Shown here in pieces: positions 1 through 12,902 of a stretch of 64,000 nt of DNA. The stretch's first letter is position 1. Every line of letters begins with the position of its first letter. The DNA comes from Huaxiibacter chinensis (GTDB taxonomy: Bacteria; Pseudomonadota; Gammaproteobacteria; Enterobacterales; Enterobacteriaceae). The DNA is taken from positions 1,151,919-1,215,918 of the forward strand of contig NZ_JAJVHF010000001.1 in NCBI RefSeq assembly GCF_022171985.1, read 5' to 3'. A model generated the notes under the pieces. It saw nothing but the letters and a program-made list of their open reading frames with translations, searched no databases and was not told the origin of the DNA. The position numbers and the translations under genes are program-made.

Positions 1-965
1 TTCTGTCTGGCGAGTTTAAAGACCTGCTGATAAAGATCGGTTTTCTCAAAGGCCAGACTGTCCCCTTTCTCAAGCTGACGGCGGATCTCGCTGTTGCTCA
101 TATCCAGCTTTATCGCCAGTTTCCGCACCGCTAACTCCGTGCTGCCCGCCTCTTTGCTGCCATAAGCAATGAGATCGCCATCCAGAGCCAGTTTGGTTCC
201 GGTCGCGCGGCTTACCGCATTCTGGAAGGCGGCGTTACGGCTGGCGTACCATCCCGCATTAAAATCAGCAAAGCGATAAAGCGGCGCGCTGTAGTTCGCC
301 GGGTAGTTGAGCAGATGGTAGGTTCCAAACCATAAACCTCCCCGCAGAGAGAACACTTCCTGGCGTACGGTGCCGTCTATCTCCCACGGATAACCGCGAG
401 TGTGTTTTTCGGCAAAGTCGATGCTGACCTGCATTGGACCGCCAGTATGGACCGGATTGAGAGAACCAAACAGCTTCTGCCCCATCGGCACCATATCGAT
501 AAAATCGTCAAAAATCGCGCTGAGCTGTTTCTCCGTTTTTACCGTATCAAGACGCTCGCTGTAGCTTTTGCCATTAGGCGAGGTGATTTTCAGCGCCGTG
601 TGCACCAGGAAGACCGGGATGTGCATCGCCTCGGCCCGGCGATCGATCTCCTTCCAGGCTATTTTATTCAAACCCGGCACGGCCGGGTCGGACTGATACA
701 TCGACTCTTGCTGGGCCACCGCCAGCACCGAGCAGATATTCTCCTCGGTCGGGGCAATTTTCTGACTCTCGAAAGTTTTTGCCAGCACAATCGCCCAGTC
801 ATCCCTGTCCTTCACGCTCGCCGGCATTTTCTGCCGCACTACGCTTGCCACATCCACCGGTTTTTCGCCCTTTTTCAGCGGCGCCGCGCCTTTATCCGCA
901 CAGCCAGCCAGAACGAACGCCGCCAGCAACGACAACGGTAATGCGCGTGATACAACAGTTGGCAT
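1..965 (-). CDS. yaiW: YaiW, DUF1615 outer-membrane lipoprotein (3' end cut by window)
   Basis: Reading the minus strand from the ATG at 965 gives an open frame that leaves the window at base 1 without a stop, so the C-terminus is missing. The N-terminus is a lipoprotein signal with the lipobox LAGC, followed by a DUF1615-type sequence. In E. coli, YaiW is a surface-exposed lipoprotein that works with SbmA in uptake of proline-rich antimicrobial peptides. It starts 15 bases after the sbmA stop on the same strand, so the two are very likely co-transcribed, as in E. coli. The call rests on family recognition plus this position. Confidence 0.9.
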   Translation of the reverse strand, partial: MPTVVSRALPLSLLAAFVLAGCADKGAAPLKKGEKPVDVASVVRQKMPASVKDRDDWAIVLAKTFESQKIAPTEENICSVLAVAQQESMYQSDPAVPGLNKIAWKEIDRRAEAMHIPVFLVHTALKITSPNGKSYSERLDTVKTEKQLSAIFDDFIDMVPMGQKLFGSLNPVHTGGPMQVSIDFAEKHTRGYPWEIDGTVRQEVFSLRGGLWFGTYHLLNYPANYSAPLYRFADFNAGWYASRNAAFQNAVSRATGTKLALDGDLIAYGSKEAGSTELAVRKLAIKLDMSNSEIRRQLEKGDSLAFEKTDLYQQVFKLARQ

Positions 966-979
966 AGTCTTTCCCTGTA

Positions 980-2200
980 TTACCCTAAGGTATGTGTCAC
1001 TTCATGAAGATCCTGCCCATCCAGTTCACGTTCGAAGCTGCGCAGACGTTTATAGATAGACATCAGCTCAACCAGCGTTGTCCAGGAGCTGATCAGATAC
1101 TGGAATGAACCGCGAACCTGGCCAAAAACGTTGGTGATCTGGGTCATCAGGCCCAGCGTAATCGTACCCGCGACAATGGATGGGAACAGCAGGAACAAGC
1201 CGAAAACGTTATCTACCTGCAAATATAATATGCGGGCGATGTTGAAGTACATGTAGTGGAAATAGAGGCGAAAATAGTTACGGCGCACCGCCCCGAACAA
1301 CTCGCGGATGGTCGGGGGAGAGGCGCGGTTCGCATCATCTTCACCATAGACCAGCTCTTTACGGTAAGCGGCTTCCACGCGCTGGTTTTTGAACTCAAGG
1401 CCCGGCAGTTTTATCCCGACAACCGCCAGCAGGCCCGTCCCCAGCAACGACCAGACAATCGCCGCAATCACCAGGCCGTAGGGCAGATGGCCAATAATGG
1501 GGAGTTCAGGCACATGGGACGAGAGGGTCACCAGCACAGGCAGAAAGGCAATCAGCGTCATGATGGCGTTGAGAAAACTGACGCCCATATTTTCCAGCGT
1601 AGAGGCAAAGCGCATGGTGTCTTCCTGTACACGCTGTGCGGCGCCTTCGATATGACGTAACTGTTGCCAGTGGGCCATATAGTGTTCATTCATGGCGGTA
1701 CGCCAGCGGAAAACATAATGGCTGACGAAGAAATTATTCATCACACCAATCATGACCGCGATCAGCGCGATACCAAGAAAAATGCCCACCTCATGATAGA
1801 ACTGTTCAATGGTGACCTTATGCGGCGCACTGAGTGCTGTCTGTATCAGATCGTAGAACGGCGCATACCAGGCATTGATCGCCACGCCCACTTCCACCAG
1901 AAACCAGGTGACAAAGATAATCAGTGAGGTCCCCAGAATGGACCAGTATTGCCAACGGTGTGGCGACCGGATAAACCAAAAGAGTGCGAACATGCCTACG
2001 CAGAGAGCGTAGTAGCCATAAAAGAGCAGGTAGCTCGGTGACCAGAATCGGGCAGCACTAACAGGCACGTCGCGGCTTGCACCCACCAGACGTGCAGCCC
2101 ACGCCCCACCGCCCGCCTGCCAGAAAATGACAGCAATCGTGGCCCAAATAAATGCCGACAGGAAAAAAGGCCCTGGCTTTGGGAAAAAAGACTTAAACAT
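980..2200 (-). CDS. sbmA: SbmA, inner-membrane peptide antibiotic transporter
   Basis: The 406-residue product has the length of E. coli SbmA and consists of several hydrophobic membrane segments in the SbmA/BacA arrangement, an ABC-transporter-like membrane domain with no nucleotide-binding domain. In E. coli, SbmA uses the proton gradient to import microcins B17 and J25, bleomycin and proline-rich peptides. The ATG at 2200 has an AGAAGGATG-type ribosome site just upstream. It is the first gene of a likely sbmA-yaiW unit and is divergent from ampH, exactly as in E. coli. No disruption is visible. Confidence 0.96.
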   Translation of the reverse strand: MFKSFFPKPGPFFLSAFIWATIAVIFWQAGGGAWAARLVGASRDVPVSAARFWSPSYLLFYGYYALCVGMFALFWFIRSPHRWQYWSILGTSLIIFVTWFLVEVGVAINAWYAPFYDLIQTALSAPHKVTIEQFYHEVGIFLGIALIAVMIGVMNNFFVSHYVFRWRTAMNEHYMAHWQQLRHIEGAAQRVQEDTMRFASTLENMGVSFLNAIMTLIAFLPVLVTLSSHVPELPIIGHLPYGLVIAAIVWSLLGTGLLAVVGIKLPGLEFKNQRVEAAYRKELVYGEDDANRASPPTIRELFGAVRRNYFRLYFHYMYFNIARILYLQVDNVFGLFLLFPSIVAGTITLGLMTQITNVFGQVRGSFQYLISSWTTLVELMSIYKRLRSFERELDGQDLHEVTHTLG

Positions 2201-2543
2201 GTTACATCCTTCTCGTTGTTTTGGTTGTGGCTGTGTCTAACCTGTTAACGCAAAAGCAATCGCCACGCATTGCTCACCGATGCGCGCAAAAAATAGACCT
2301 GAGCTTTCCCGGTTAGTTCGCCGCTCCGCGCTCAGATATTGTTTCGATGGATTTCATCGCAGGCGGAACCGTCTATCATAAGCCCGATGTCACAAAATGG
2401 GAGACTGAGAACAATGAAATTATGCCTATTTACCCATGGTTACGTTTTTAACGCTATCGTTATGCAATTCGCCCCATTGCACCGTGCCGTTTAGTAGTAT
2501 AAATACGCACTTATTCTTTCATTCACTTTATGGATGTTTTTCG
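2201..2543. other. sbmA/ampH divergent intergenic region
   Basis: The 343 bases between the divergent sbmA and ampH starts must hold promoters for both. Besides the candidate sigma-E site, there is one short open frame on the plus strand (2414-2494, 26 codons plus stop) with a GGAGA motif about 10 bases upstream of its ATG. It ends 49 bases before the chosen ampH start and could be a leader peptide, but nothing beyond the frame and the motif supports it. Confidence 0.5.
2292..2322 (-). promoter_or_regulatory. Candidate sigma-E-type promoter of sbmA
   Basis: On the minus strand, about 90-120 bases before the sbmA start, the sequence reads GGCGAACTAA (2313-2322) and then GGTCTATT (2292-2299). 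This resembles a sigma-E -35 (GAACTT-like) and -10 (TCTAA-like). The E. coli sbmA-yaiW operon is reported to be sigma-E dependent. This is motif matching by eye only. Confidence 0.4.
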
Positions 2544-3710
2544 TTGAAACGTTGTCTGTTCTCCCTTGCCGCGCTGTTTGCGGTTGCCTTGTCGACGGCT
2601 CAGGCTGCGCAACCGCTTACAACCCCCACTTTCGCTTCGGATATTGCCGATCGTTACGCTAACCTGATTTACTACGGAAGCGGCGCAACCGGCATGGCAA
2701 TGGTGGTCATCGATGGCAATCAGCGTGTCTTCCGCAGCTTTGGCGAAACGCGTCCGGGCAGCAATGTCCATCCGCAGCTGGATTCTGTTATTCGCATTGC
2801 CTCATTAACCAAACTGATGACCAGCGAAATGCTGGTGAAGCTGCTCGATCAGGGCGTGGTGAAGCTTAACGATCCCTTAAACAAATACGCGCCCCCCGGC
2901 AAGCATGTCCCTGATTATCAGGGCACGCCTATTACGCTTGTGAATCTGGCAACGCATACCAGCGCCCTGCCGCGAGAACAACCTGGCGGGGCAGCACATC
3001 GTCCCGTGTTCGTCTGGCCAACGCGGGAACAGCGCTGGAATTATCTGACCAACGCCACGCTGAAATCGGCACCAGGCTCTCAGGCAGCCTATTCCAATCT
3101 GGCGTTTGATCTCCTGGCAGATGCGCTGGCTAACGCGTCGGGTAAGCCTTACCCCGAGCTTTTCGAAGAAAAAATCACGCGTCCGTTGGGAATGAAAGAT
3201 ACCACCTTTACGCCTTCTCCCGACCAGTGCAAACGGCTGATGGTGGCAGAGAAAGGCGCCAGCCCGTGCAATAATACCCTCGCAGCCATTGGCAGCGGCG
3301 GCGTCTATTCCACACCGGGCGACATGATGCGCTGGATGCAGCAGTTCCTCTCATCTGATTTTTACGCTCGCAGCAACCAGGCCGACCGTATGCAGACGCT
3401 GATTTACCAGCGCAGCCAGCTGCACCGGGTTATTGGCATGGATGTCCCCGGTAAAGCGGATGCGCTTGGGCTGGGCTGGGTTTATATGGCGCCAAAAAAT
3501 GGTCGCCCGGGAATTATTCAGAAAACAGGTGGCGGCGGCGGATTTATAACCTATATGGCGATGATCCCGCAGTCGAATGTCGGCGCTTTTGTGGTGGTAA
3601 CCCGCTCGCCGAATACGCGCTTTATCAATATGAGCGACGGGATAAACAACCTGGTGGCTGAGCTGAGTGCCAATAAAGAACAGGTTGTTTCGGCCTCCTT
3701 AAACCATTAA
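2544..3710 (+). CDS. ampH: AmpH, penicillin-binding protein / DD-peptidase of the class C beta-lactamase family
   Basis: The product is a periplasmic peptidoglycan DD-carboxypeptidase/endopeptidase of the AmpC-like fold that helps recycle muropeptides. The active-site set is visible: S-L-T-K at about residues 87-90, the Y-S-N tyrosine motif and a K-T-G triad near the C-terminus. The frame is open from an ATG at 2436, but that would place 36 non-homologous residues before the signal peptide. The TTG at 2544 gives L-K-R-C-L-F followed by a signal peptide ending in AQA, and 388 residues against 385 in E. coli, so TTG is preferred. It is divergent from sbmA and its stop overlaps the iprA stop by three bases. 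Confidence 0.93.
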   Translation: MKRCLFSLAALFAVALSTAQAAQPLTTPTFASDIADRYANLIYYGSGATGMAMVVIDGNQRVFRSFGETRPGSNVHPQLDSVIRIASLTKLMTSEMLVKLLDQGVVKLNDPLNKYAPPGKHVPDYQGTPITLVNLATHTSALPREQPGGAAHRPVFVWPTREQRWNYLTNATLKSAPGSQAAYSNLAFDLLADALANASGKPYPELFEEKITRPLGMKDTTFTPSPDQCKRLMVAEKGASPCNNTLAAIGSGGVYSTPGDMMRWMQQFLSSDFYARSNQADRMQTLIYQRSQLHRVIGMDVPGKADALGLGWVYMAPKNGRPGIIQKTGGGGGFITYMAMIPQSNVGAFVVVTRSPNTRFINMSDGINNLVAELSANKEQVVSASLNH

Positions 3711-4333
3711 TACTCCGTGGGCAAACGGTTGATACTGACCAGTTTGCCCCGGCTCATATGGATATAATTGCCCTGTCGTAAAGCCGCGAGGACTTCTGCG
3801 ACAACCGAGCGCGAAATACGCGTGCTACGCTGAATATGATTCATCACACCTATTTTTGAACGTAGCCCTTCATCCCACTCTGCCATCTCCATTAACATCG
3901 CCCGGATCTGACTGTAAGAATTATTGCCAACGAGCTGCATATCGCGTTTTTCTAAAATGCGATTTATCCACGAAAGCCAACAAAATGCGTCGCGCCAAAG
4001 AGAAGCCTGCTGAATAAGCGGGTGTGTTTTCGAGGCCGGTAAATAAAATCCGCTGCACGGCGTCTGGGCAACGATGCGGTATTCCTGCGGCTTTTTCGAC
4101 ATGCCTGCCGTCAGACCAAAAACAAAAGGGGCGGTGACGATACTGATCAGTAATTCATCAGACGGTCGATAGACGGCGGCAACGCCCGATTGTAATACAA
4201 ACGTATAATGCTCTTCGTCAAAGCAGCCGCTGGATATCACCTGGTGTGGAGGGGTTTGGAAAGAGGTACTGTCGGCTATCAGACATTGTTCGAGCCGGCC
4301 TAATTCAGAAAGTGGTTTGGCATCAAAGTTCAT
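3707..4333 (-). CDS. iprA: IprA (YaiV), Crp-like winged-helix regulator
   Basis: The 208-residue protein matches the E. coli YaiV/IprA family, with an N-terminal cupin-like effector fold and a C-terminal winged helix-turn-helix at roughly residues 150-205 (STRISRSVVAEVLAALRQG segment). The invariant tail LVSINRLPTEY is typical of the family. IprA was described as an inhibitor of hydrogen peroxide resistance in Salmonella and E. coli; its direct targets are not evident here. It converges on ampH and the stops overlap by three bases. The ATG at 4333 is the natural start. Confidence 0.88.
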   Translation of the reverse strand: MNFDAKPLSELGRLEQCLIADSTSFQTPPHQVISSGCFDEEHYTFVLQSGVAAVYRPSDELLISIVTAPFVFGLTAGMSKKPQEYRIVAQTPCSGFYLPASKTHPLIQQASLWRDAFCWLSWINRILEKRDMQLVGNNSYSQIRAMLMEMAEWDEGLRSKIGVMNHIQRSTRISRSVVAEVLAALRQGNYIHMSRGKLVSINRLPTEY

Positions 4334-4427
4334 GCAGACCTCAAGTCATCCGTATCTGTCGGTTCTGTTAACTATTTTTTCGTTATCTGTAAAACTGCGG
4401 GGAGTAACCCTCCCCGCGATTTATGTC

Positions 4428-7202
<2,775 letters not shown>

Positions 7203-7641
7203 TGGGTCATCCCTCCTCAGGGACGTAAGCAAGTTTGTCCGTCAAATCTGAATTGCAACATTAAATTGCGGAGGGAATTATGCAGCCTTAATTCAAAAAG
7301 GTTCAATGAATGATTCAATTAAGTACGTATCCAGACAAATAATCCGGACCCACGTCAAATAATCCAATCACCAGAATTAATATTATAAAATCAATTCATT
7401 GTCATTTTATAAGTCATGCATTTAAATAATATTATTTTCAGACAGATAACTTCAAATGATATTAATGTGCAAACCTCATTAAAATACAAATAAGTCACGC
7501 TCAAAATACCCGATGATATTCTAATAAATCAAACCTTTTGAACAAGCCATTTTGTCGGGCAAAAACGACCATTTTCGTAAAACAGCCTACCCTTCTTTCG
7601 GTTATACTGGCCCTCTTTGTTCCACAAACGTCAGGCATACT
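7203..7641. other. AT-rich intergenic region between yaiT and hemB
   Basis: About 440 bases separate the divergent yaiT and hemB starts. The middle (about 7230-7540) is markedly AT-rich against its neighbours, as is common upstream of horizontally variable surface genes silenced by H-NS. No convincing ORF, tRNA or strong terminator is seen. A TATACT hexamer near 7605 could serve as a hemB -10, but no good -35 lies at the right distance. Confidence 0.5.
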
Positions 7642-8616
7642 ATGACCGATTTAATTGCTCGTCCCCGTCGCCTGCGCAAGTCACCAGCACTGCGCGCTAT
7701 GTTTGAAGAGACAACATTGACCTTAAACGATCTGGTGTTGCCGATTTTTGTCGAAGAAGAGATCGATGATTACAAAGCCATTGAGGCCATGCCGGGCGTC
7801 ATGCGCATACCGGAAAAGCATCTGGCGCGTGAGATCGAACGCATTGCCAACGCCGGGATCCGCTCGGTGATGACCTTCGGCATCTCCCATCATACAGACG
7901 CCACCGGCAGCGACGCCCTGAAAGAAGACGGGCTGGTCGCACGCATGTCTCGCATCTGCAAAGAGACCGTCCCGGAAATGGTCGTGATGTCCGACACCTG
8001 TTTCTGCGAATACACCTCCCACGGCCACTGCGGCGTGCTGTGTGACCACGGTGTGGATAATGATGCGACCCTGATTAATCTCGGCAAGCAGGCGGTTATC
8101 GCCGCCGCGGCCGGAGCCGATTTTATCGCGCCGTCAGCGGCGATGGATGGACAGGTGCAGGCAATCCGTCAGGCGCTTGATGCCGCCGGGTTTACCGACA
8201 CCGCCATCATGTCTTACTCCACAAAATTTGCCTCTTCCTTCTATGGCCCCTTCCGCGAAGCGGCCGGCACCGCGCTGAAAGGCGATCGTAAAACCTATCA
8301 GATGAACCCGCTTAACCGTCGTGAAGCCATTCGCGAATCCCTGCTGGACGAAGCGCAGGGCGCGGACTGCCTGATGGTGAAACCTGCCGGCGCTTATCTC
8401 GATATCCTGCGCGACATTCGTGAACGCACCGAGCTGCCGCTGGGCGCGTATCAGGTAAGCGGCGAATACGCGATGATCAAATTCGCGGCACAAGCGGGTG
8501 CTATAGATGAAGAAAAAGTGATCCTCGAAAGCCTGGGCGCGATCAAACGTGCCGGTGCGGATCTGATCTTCAGCTACTTTGCGCTGGATCTGGCAGAGAA
8601 GAAAATCCTGCGCTGA
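7642..8616 (+). CDS. hemB: HemB, delta-aminolevulinic acid dehydratase (porphobilinogen synthase)
   Basis: This enzyme condenses two 5-aminolevulinate molecules to porphobilinogen in cytoplasmic haem synthesis. From the ATG at 7642 it has 324 residues, the same as E. coli HemB. The frame is open upstream, but this start gives the conserved N-terminus [13 protein letters not shown]. The zinc-binding cysteine cluster D-T-C-F-C-E-Y...G-H-C-G-V is at about residues 119-130. The Schiff-base lysines lie in the segments [14 protein letters not shown] and [14 protein letters not shown]-rich hairpin follows the stop. Confidence 0.98.
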   Translation: MTDLIARPRRLRKSPALRAMFEETTLTLNDLVLPIFVEEEIDDYKAIEAMPGVMRIPEKHLAREIERIANAGIRSVMTFGISHHTDATGSDALKEDGLVARMSRICKETVPEMVVMSDTCFCEYTSHGHCGVLCDHGVDNDATLINLGKQAVIAAAAGADFIAPSAAMDGQVQAIRQALDAAGFTDTAIMSYSTKFASSFYGPFREAAGTALKGDRKTYQMNPLNRREAIRESLLDEAQGADCLMVKPAGAYLDILRDIRERTELPLGAYQVSGEYAMIKFAAQAGAIDEEKVILESLGAIKRAGADLIFSYFALDLAEKKILR

Positions 8617-8623
8617 CACTGAT

Positions 8624-8645
8624 GCCCTCCCCTTTGCGGGAGGGC
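8624..8645. repeat. GC-rich intergenic palindrome after hemB
   Basis: The stem GCCCTCCC / GGGAGGGC encloses the loop CTTTGC, 8 bases after the hemB stop. There is no T-run, so it is not a standard terminator. A related palindrome occurs at 46163-46190. Both look like the dispersed intergenic hairpins common in Enterobacter genomes. Confidence 0.55.
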
Positions 8646-8729
8646 CATCGGCATAAAACGTCACTAAACTGCCATAGAAACGACATCTCTTCCTTCTACT
8701 GTCTGGGCAAGACGGCAGGAGGAATAACC

Positions 8730-10430
8730 ATGTTTAGTCTCGATAGCGTTCTTGATGACCTTTGGCCTCAGGCGAGGCCTGCGCCCTGGCAAAAAAGCCT
8801 GTTAAAAAAGCTGTTTTATGAAGAAGAGTTCCAGCAATTTGCCGCAGCACACCGCCACCTGAAAGGACTCGATATGGTGGAACAGGTTCTGGACCACCTC
8901 GATATTTCCTGCACGCTCGCTTCCCACGATCTTGAACAGATCCCCGAACATGGCCCCCTGGTTATTATGGCCAACCATCCGACAGGCACCCTTGACGGGC
9001 TGGCGCTGCTGTATGCCGTCTCTCGCGTGCGTCGCGATGTAAAAGTCGTCACCAACCGTATGCTGACGCATCTCGAACCGCTCAGTTCGCTGTTTATTCC
9101 GGTCGATAACATAGGCGGTAAAACAGCAAAAACGGCCTTTACACAAATGGAACAACAACTGCACCAGTCGGGTGTGTTGATATTCTTCCCGGCTGGCGAA
9201 GTGTCGCGCCCTACGCGTAAGGGCATTCGCGATAAAAAATGGCACACGGGTTTTATCAAGCTGGCGAACAAATTTCGTGCGCCGCTGCTGCCGGTGCACA
9301 TCCAGGCACACAACAGCCTGCTCTTTTACGCCAGCACGTTAGTCTCTTCCACCCTGCCGATGCTGTTACTGATGCAGCAAATGTTTCGCCGACAACACAG
9401 CAACCTGCCGATTAAAATCGGACAGCAAATTGCCTGGAACAGCTGGTATAGCGCAACGCATTCTTCGCGTGAGATGGCCGGGCAGTGCCGTCAGCACGTG
9501 ATACGGCTTGGCAAGGGATTGCCCGGGCTGTTCAAGTCCGAGTCGGCGATTGCGCGACCGGAAGATCGGGCCACGCTTAAGCGCGCGCTGGCGCAGGCCG
9601 AATGTCTGGGAAAAACCAGTGACGGTAAGTCTATCTTTTTATGGCAGCGAAACGGCGAGGAAGATGTGCCGATACTGCGTGAACTGGGGCGTTTACGGGA
9701 AGTCGCCTTCCGCGCCGTGGGCGAAGGCAGCGGAAAACGCCGCGACACCGACCGCTATGATGACGATTACCTGCATTTAATTTTGTGGGATGAAGAAGAC
9801 CTGGAGATCGTTGGCGCGTACCGCTTTATGCCCACGGCTGAGCAGGTCAACAAGCACGGCTTCAGCGGCCTTTACAGCCACAGCCTGTTCCATTACGACG
9901 ACAAAATGGCTCCCATACTCGAGCATGGGATTGAACTGGGCCGGAGTTTTATTCAGCCACGTTACTGGGGCCGTCGCGGGCTGGATTACCTGTGGTCCGG
10001 CATCGGCGCCTTTCTGGCCCGTTATCCGCACTACCGCTATCTTTTTGGTCCGGTCTCTATTTCCGGGGGATTACCGCCCGACGCCCGGGATCTTTTGGTG
10101 GCCTTTTATCGCCTGTGGTTCCCGGCCAGCCATCCCTTTGCCGTATCGCGCCAGCCTTATCCGGCCTCGCTGCCCGATGTCCTGGCGCAGTTTGGCGGGA
10201 AAGATTACACAGACGATCTGACCCGGCTGAAATCACTTCTCGGCAATCTGGGATGCGGCATCCCCCCGCTTTATAAGCAGTATTCTGAGCTGTGTGAGCC
10301 CGGCGGCGTGCAGTTTATCGATTTCGGGAGCGATCCGGCGTTCAACCACTGCGTGGACGGTCTGGTACTGGTGGATTTGTGTTATCTGAAACGTAACCGC
10401 TATGAACGCTATATTGAGGCCCATCTGTGA
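8730..10430 (+). CDS. Fused lysophospholipid acyltransferase / GNAT N-acyltransferase, OlsF-like
   Basis: From the ATG at 8730, which has an AGGAGGAA ribosome site 6-8 bases upstream, the protein has 566 residues. The N-terminal half is a PlsC-like acyltransferase with N-H-P-T-G-T-L-D at about residues 82-89, an H-x5-D spacing typical of the haemolysin-type branch rather than the classical H-x4-D. It is followed by F-P-A-G-E-V-S-R near residue 153. From about residue 320 on, a GNAT/OlsB-like domain is recognisable (region E-E-D-L-E-I-V-G-A-Y-R). The arrangement, O-acyltransferase then N-acyltransferase, is that of the bifunctional OlsF described in Serratia, which makes ornithine lipids. The product here is inferred. 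It lies alone between hemB and the convergent tau operon, where E. coli K-12 has no such gene. Confidence 0.72.
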   Translation: MFSLDSVLDDLWPQARPAPWQKSLLKKLFYEEEFQQFAAAHRHLKGLDMVEQVLDHLDISCTLASHDLEQIPEHGPLVIMANHPTGTLDGLALLYAVSRVRRDVKVVTNRMLTHLEPLSSLFIPVDNIGGKTAKTAFTQMEQQLHQSGVLIFFPAGEVSRPTRKGIRDKKWHTGFIKLANKFRAPLLPVHIQAHNSLLFYASTLVSSTLPMLLLMQQMFRRQHSNLPIKIGQQIAWNSWYSATHSSREMAGQCRQHVIRLGKGLPGLFKSESAIARPEDRATLKRALAQAECLGKTSDGKSIFLWQRNGEEDVPILRELGRLREVAFRAVGEGSGKRRDTDRYDDDYLHLILWDEEDLEIVGAYRFMPTAEQVNKHGFSGLYSHSLFHYDDKMAPILEHGIELGRSFIQPRYWGRRGLDYLWSGIGAFLARYPHYRYLFGPVSISGGLPPDARDLLVAFYRLWFPASHPFAVSRQPYPASLPDVLAQFGGKDYTDDLTRLKSLLGNLGCGIPPLYKQYSELCEPGGVQFIDFGSDPAFNHCVDGLVLVDLCYLKRNRYERYIEAHL

Positions 10431-10453
10431 ATGGGCCGGGTTAGCCAATACGC

Positions 10454-11305
10454 TCAGGACGCCCGATAAAAAGGCTTATCCCCTAATATCGTCGCACGCT
10501 GCATAATCCGCCGCTGGGGCAGATAATCCGCATTCGCGTAGTGCTGGGTTACACGATTGTCCCAGATAGCCAAATCGTTTTGCTGCCAGCGCCAGCGTAC
10601 CTGGAACTCGGGTTTCGTGATATGGGCAAAGAGAAACCCGAGTAACGCCTCGCTCTCCTTCTCGCTGACATCAACAATGCGCGTGGTAAAGCCTTCATTG
10701 ACGAACAACGCCTGCCTGCCCGTTACCGGATGGGTGCGTACAACCGGGTGCAGCAACGGCGGATGTTTTGCCACTGCCTCCAGCCAGCGCTGGTGCTCCT
10801 CGTCGCTTTTGCGGTATTTGTATTCCTGAAACGATTTTTTAAAGTCATGTTCTGCGCGTAATCCGCTGAGCAGATGCTTAAACGGCGTCGACAGGGCCTC
10901 AAACGCGGCAATACCGCTCGCCCATAGCGTGTCGCCGCCGCTGGCAGGAAGCTGCTTCGCCGCTAAAATCGCGCCGGCGGGCGGCGTCTCGATAAAGGTC
11001 ACATCCGTATGCCAGTTATCATTATCCGGGGGATTGTCGTTATGGGTATCCAGCACGATGATCTCTTCTACGCCTTCGGCATGAGGATAGACCGGATGAA
11101 TATGCAGATCGCCAAAACGCTGGGCCAGGGCACGCTGCTGCTGTGGCGTGACGGCCTGCTCGCGTAAAAAGACCACCTGATGGCGCAGTACGGCGTGATA
11201 CAGCTGTTCAAACTGGTTATCGCTCAAGGGACGCGTCACATCCAGCCCGCTAATTTGTGCGCCAATCCAGGGACCAAGGGGGGTAATCGTCAATCGTTCA
11301 CTCAT
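10454..11305 (-). CDS. tauD: TauD, taurine/alpha-ketoglutarate dioxygenase
   Basis: This Fe(II)/2-oxoglutarate dioxygenase hydroxylates taurine so that sulfite is released under sulfate starvation. The 283-residue length equals E. coli TauD. The iron-binding H-x-D...H triad is visible in the segments D-N-W-H-T-D-V-T-F (about residues 97-105) and V-T-Q-H-Y-A-N (about 253-259). It is the last gene of tauABCD on the minus strand and its ATG overlaps the tauC stop by four bases, so it is translationally coupled. Confidence 0.97.
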   Translation of the reverse strand: MSERLTITPLGPWIGAQISGLDVTRPLSDNQFEQLYHAVLRHQVVFLREQAVTPQQQRALAQRFGDLHIHPVYPHAEGVEEIIVLDTHNDNPPDNDNWHTDVTFIETPPAGAILAAKQLPASGGDTLWASGIAAFEALSTPFKHLLSGLRAEHDFKKSFQEYKYRKSDEEHQRWLEAVAKHPPLLHPVVRTHPVTGRQALFVNEGFTTRIVDVSEKESEALLGFLFAHITKPEFQVRWRWQQNDLAIWDNRVTQHYANADYLPQRRIMQRATILGDKPFYRAS

Positions 11306-12129
11306 TCTCTCTCTCCATACCAGGGCGTCAGACGGCGCTGTAAAGCCCGCAGCCCCAGCTCTAAACCAAAGGCAATCACGGCGATAACCATGATCCCTGC
11401 CAGAACTACATCAGTCGCCAGGAACTCACCCGCAGACTGCACCATAAACCCCAGGCCGCGCGTTGCGGCAATCAGCTCTGCCGCCACCAGCGTGGACCAC
11501 CCTACCCCCAGCCCAATGCGTAAACCCGTTAAGATTTCCGGCAGCGCGCCCGGCAAAATCACGTACCACAACACCTGAAGACGGCTAGCCCCCAGCGACT
11601 GTGCGGCACGTAAACGCACCTGCTGAGCGCTTTTCACCCCGGCCACCGCCGATAGCGCTACGGGGGCGAAGATCGCCAGATAGATGAGCAGGATTTTCGA
11701 GGTTTCACCGATACCAAACCAAATCACCATCAGCGGAAGGTAGGCCAGCGGCGGCACCGGACGATACAGTTCGATGAGCGGATCGAGGATGCCGCGAACA
11801 ACAGGGCTCAGCCCCATCGCAATCCCCACCGGAATACCAACCAACACCGCGGCGGCGAGCGCCACCAGGATACGTCCCAGGCTGGCAGAGAGATGCTGCC
11901 ACAGGGTCGCATCCATAAAGCCTTGCGGACCGGCGATGGCCATCAGTTTTGCCAGAACCTGCCCCGGCGGCGGCAAAAATAGTGGGCTAATCCACTGAAG
12001 CGCCGTTACCCCCCACCAGACCGCAAGCAGAACCAGTAATGTCCCCAGACTCAGGGTGAGCTGAGGTGATAACGGCCAGCGCAGCGTCAGACGTTTACCC
12101 GCTCGTTTTTCGCTAAAGACAATGCTCAT
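11302..12129 (-). CDS. tauC: TauC, taurine ABC transporter permease
   Basis: The 275-residue integral membrane protein has the SsuC/TauC-type fold. The permease EAA-like loop is visible in [18 protein letters not shown]. It carries taurine across the inner membrane with TauA and TauB. Its start overlaps the tauB stop by four bases and its stop overlaps the tauD start. Confidence 0.97.
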   Translation of the reverse strand: MSIVFSEKRAGKRLTLRWPLSPQLTLSLGTLLVLLAVWWGVTALQWISPLFLPPPGQVLAKLMAIAGPQGFMDATLWQHLSASLGRILVALAAAVLVGIPVGIAMGLSPVVRGILDPLIELYRPVPPLAYLPLMVIWFGIGETSKILLIYLAIFAPVALSAVAGVKSAQQVRLRAAQSLGASRLQVLWYVILPGALPEILTGLRIGLGVGWSTLVAAELIAATRGLGFMVQSAGEFLATDVVLAGIMVIAVIAFGLELGLRALQRRLTPWYGERE

Positions 12130-12893
12130 GAGAACGCCTCCCGCTGCTCGAACACGCGGTTCAGCACGTACTCCCGCCGGGCTATAAACTGCGGGTCGGA
12201 TTTAATGCTTCGCGCCGGCTCTCCGGCAACATAGCGACGGGCAAAATCCAGGGATAATCTTTCGCGCACTCGCCCCGGCCCCGGCGATAACAGCACCAGT
12301 TCGGTGGCCATAAATACCGCTTCTTCGATGTCATGGGTGATCAGCAATACCTGCTTTCCCGTCTCGTGCCACAGGCGAAGCAACAGGGTTTGCATCTGCT
12401 CACGCGTAAAGGCATCCAGCGCGCCAAAAGGCTCGTCCAGCAATAACAGCTGCGGATTTGCCGCCAGCGCACGGGCAATCCCGACCCGCTGACGCTGCCC
12501 GCCGGAGAGTTGCCAGATGAAGCGCTTTTCGGCGCCTTCCAGCCCCACCTTTTTCAACATCTGACGGGCCGTTTCCAGCCGTTTCTCGCGCTGGACGCCC
12601 GCCAGCTGCAGACCAAACGCCACGTTTTCCTGGACGTTGCGCCAGGGCAAGAGTCCCTCACTCTGAAACACCACGCCACGTTCCGCACCGGGCCCCTCGA
12701 CGCGTTTCCCTTCGAGCTCAATCGCGCCGTGTTGAACCGGGTCAAACCCGGCGATCAGATTCAGCAATGTGGTTTTACCGCAGCCCGACGGCCCTAATAC
12801 CACCAGCAATTCACCGCTATCCAGCGTCAGGTTGATATTGTCCAGCACGGGCTTGTCACCATAGTGCGCAGACAGGTTCATGATGTTCAGCAT
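12126..12893 (-). CDS. tauB: TauB, taurine ABC transporter ATP-binding subunit
   Basis: The 255-residue ATPase (same as E. coli) shows Walker A G-P-S-G-C-G-K-T, signature L-S-G-G-Q-R-Q-R, Walker B L-L-L-L-D-E-P-F and the switch H in L-L-I-T-H-D. It energises TauC for taurine import. Nine bases separate it from tauA. Confidence 0.97.
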   Translation of the reverse strand: MLNIMNLSAHYGDKPVLDNINLTLDSGELLVVLGPSGCGKTTLLNLIAGFDPVQHGAIELEGKRVEGPGAERGVVFQSEGLLPWRNVQENVAFGLQLAGVQREKRLETARQMLKKVGLEGAEKRFIWQLSGGQRQRVGIARALAANPQLLLLDEPFGALDAFTREQMQTLLLRLWHETGKQVLLITHDIEEAVFMATELVLLSPGPGRVRERLSLDFARRYVAGEPARSIKSDPQFIARREYVLNRVFEQREAFS

Positions 12894-12902
12894 GTTTTCC
12901 CC

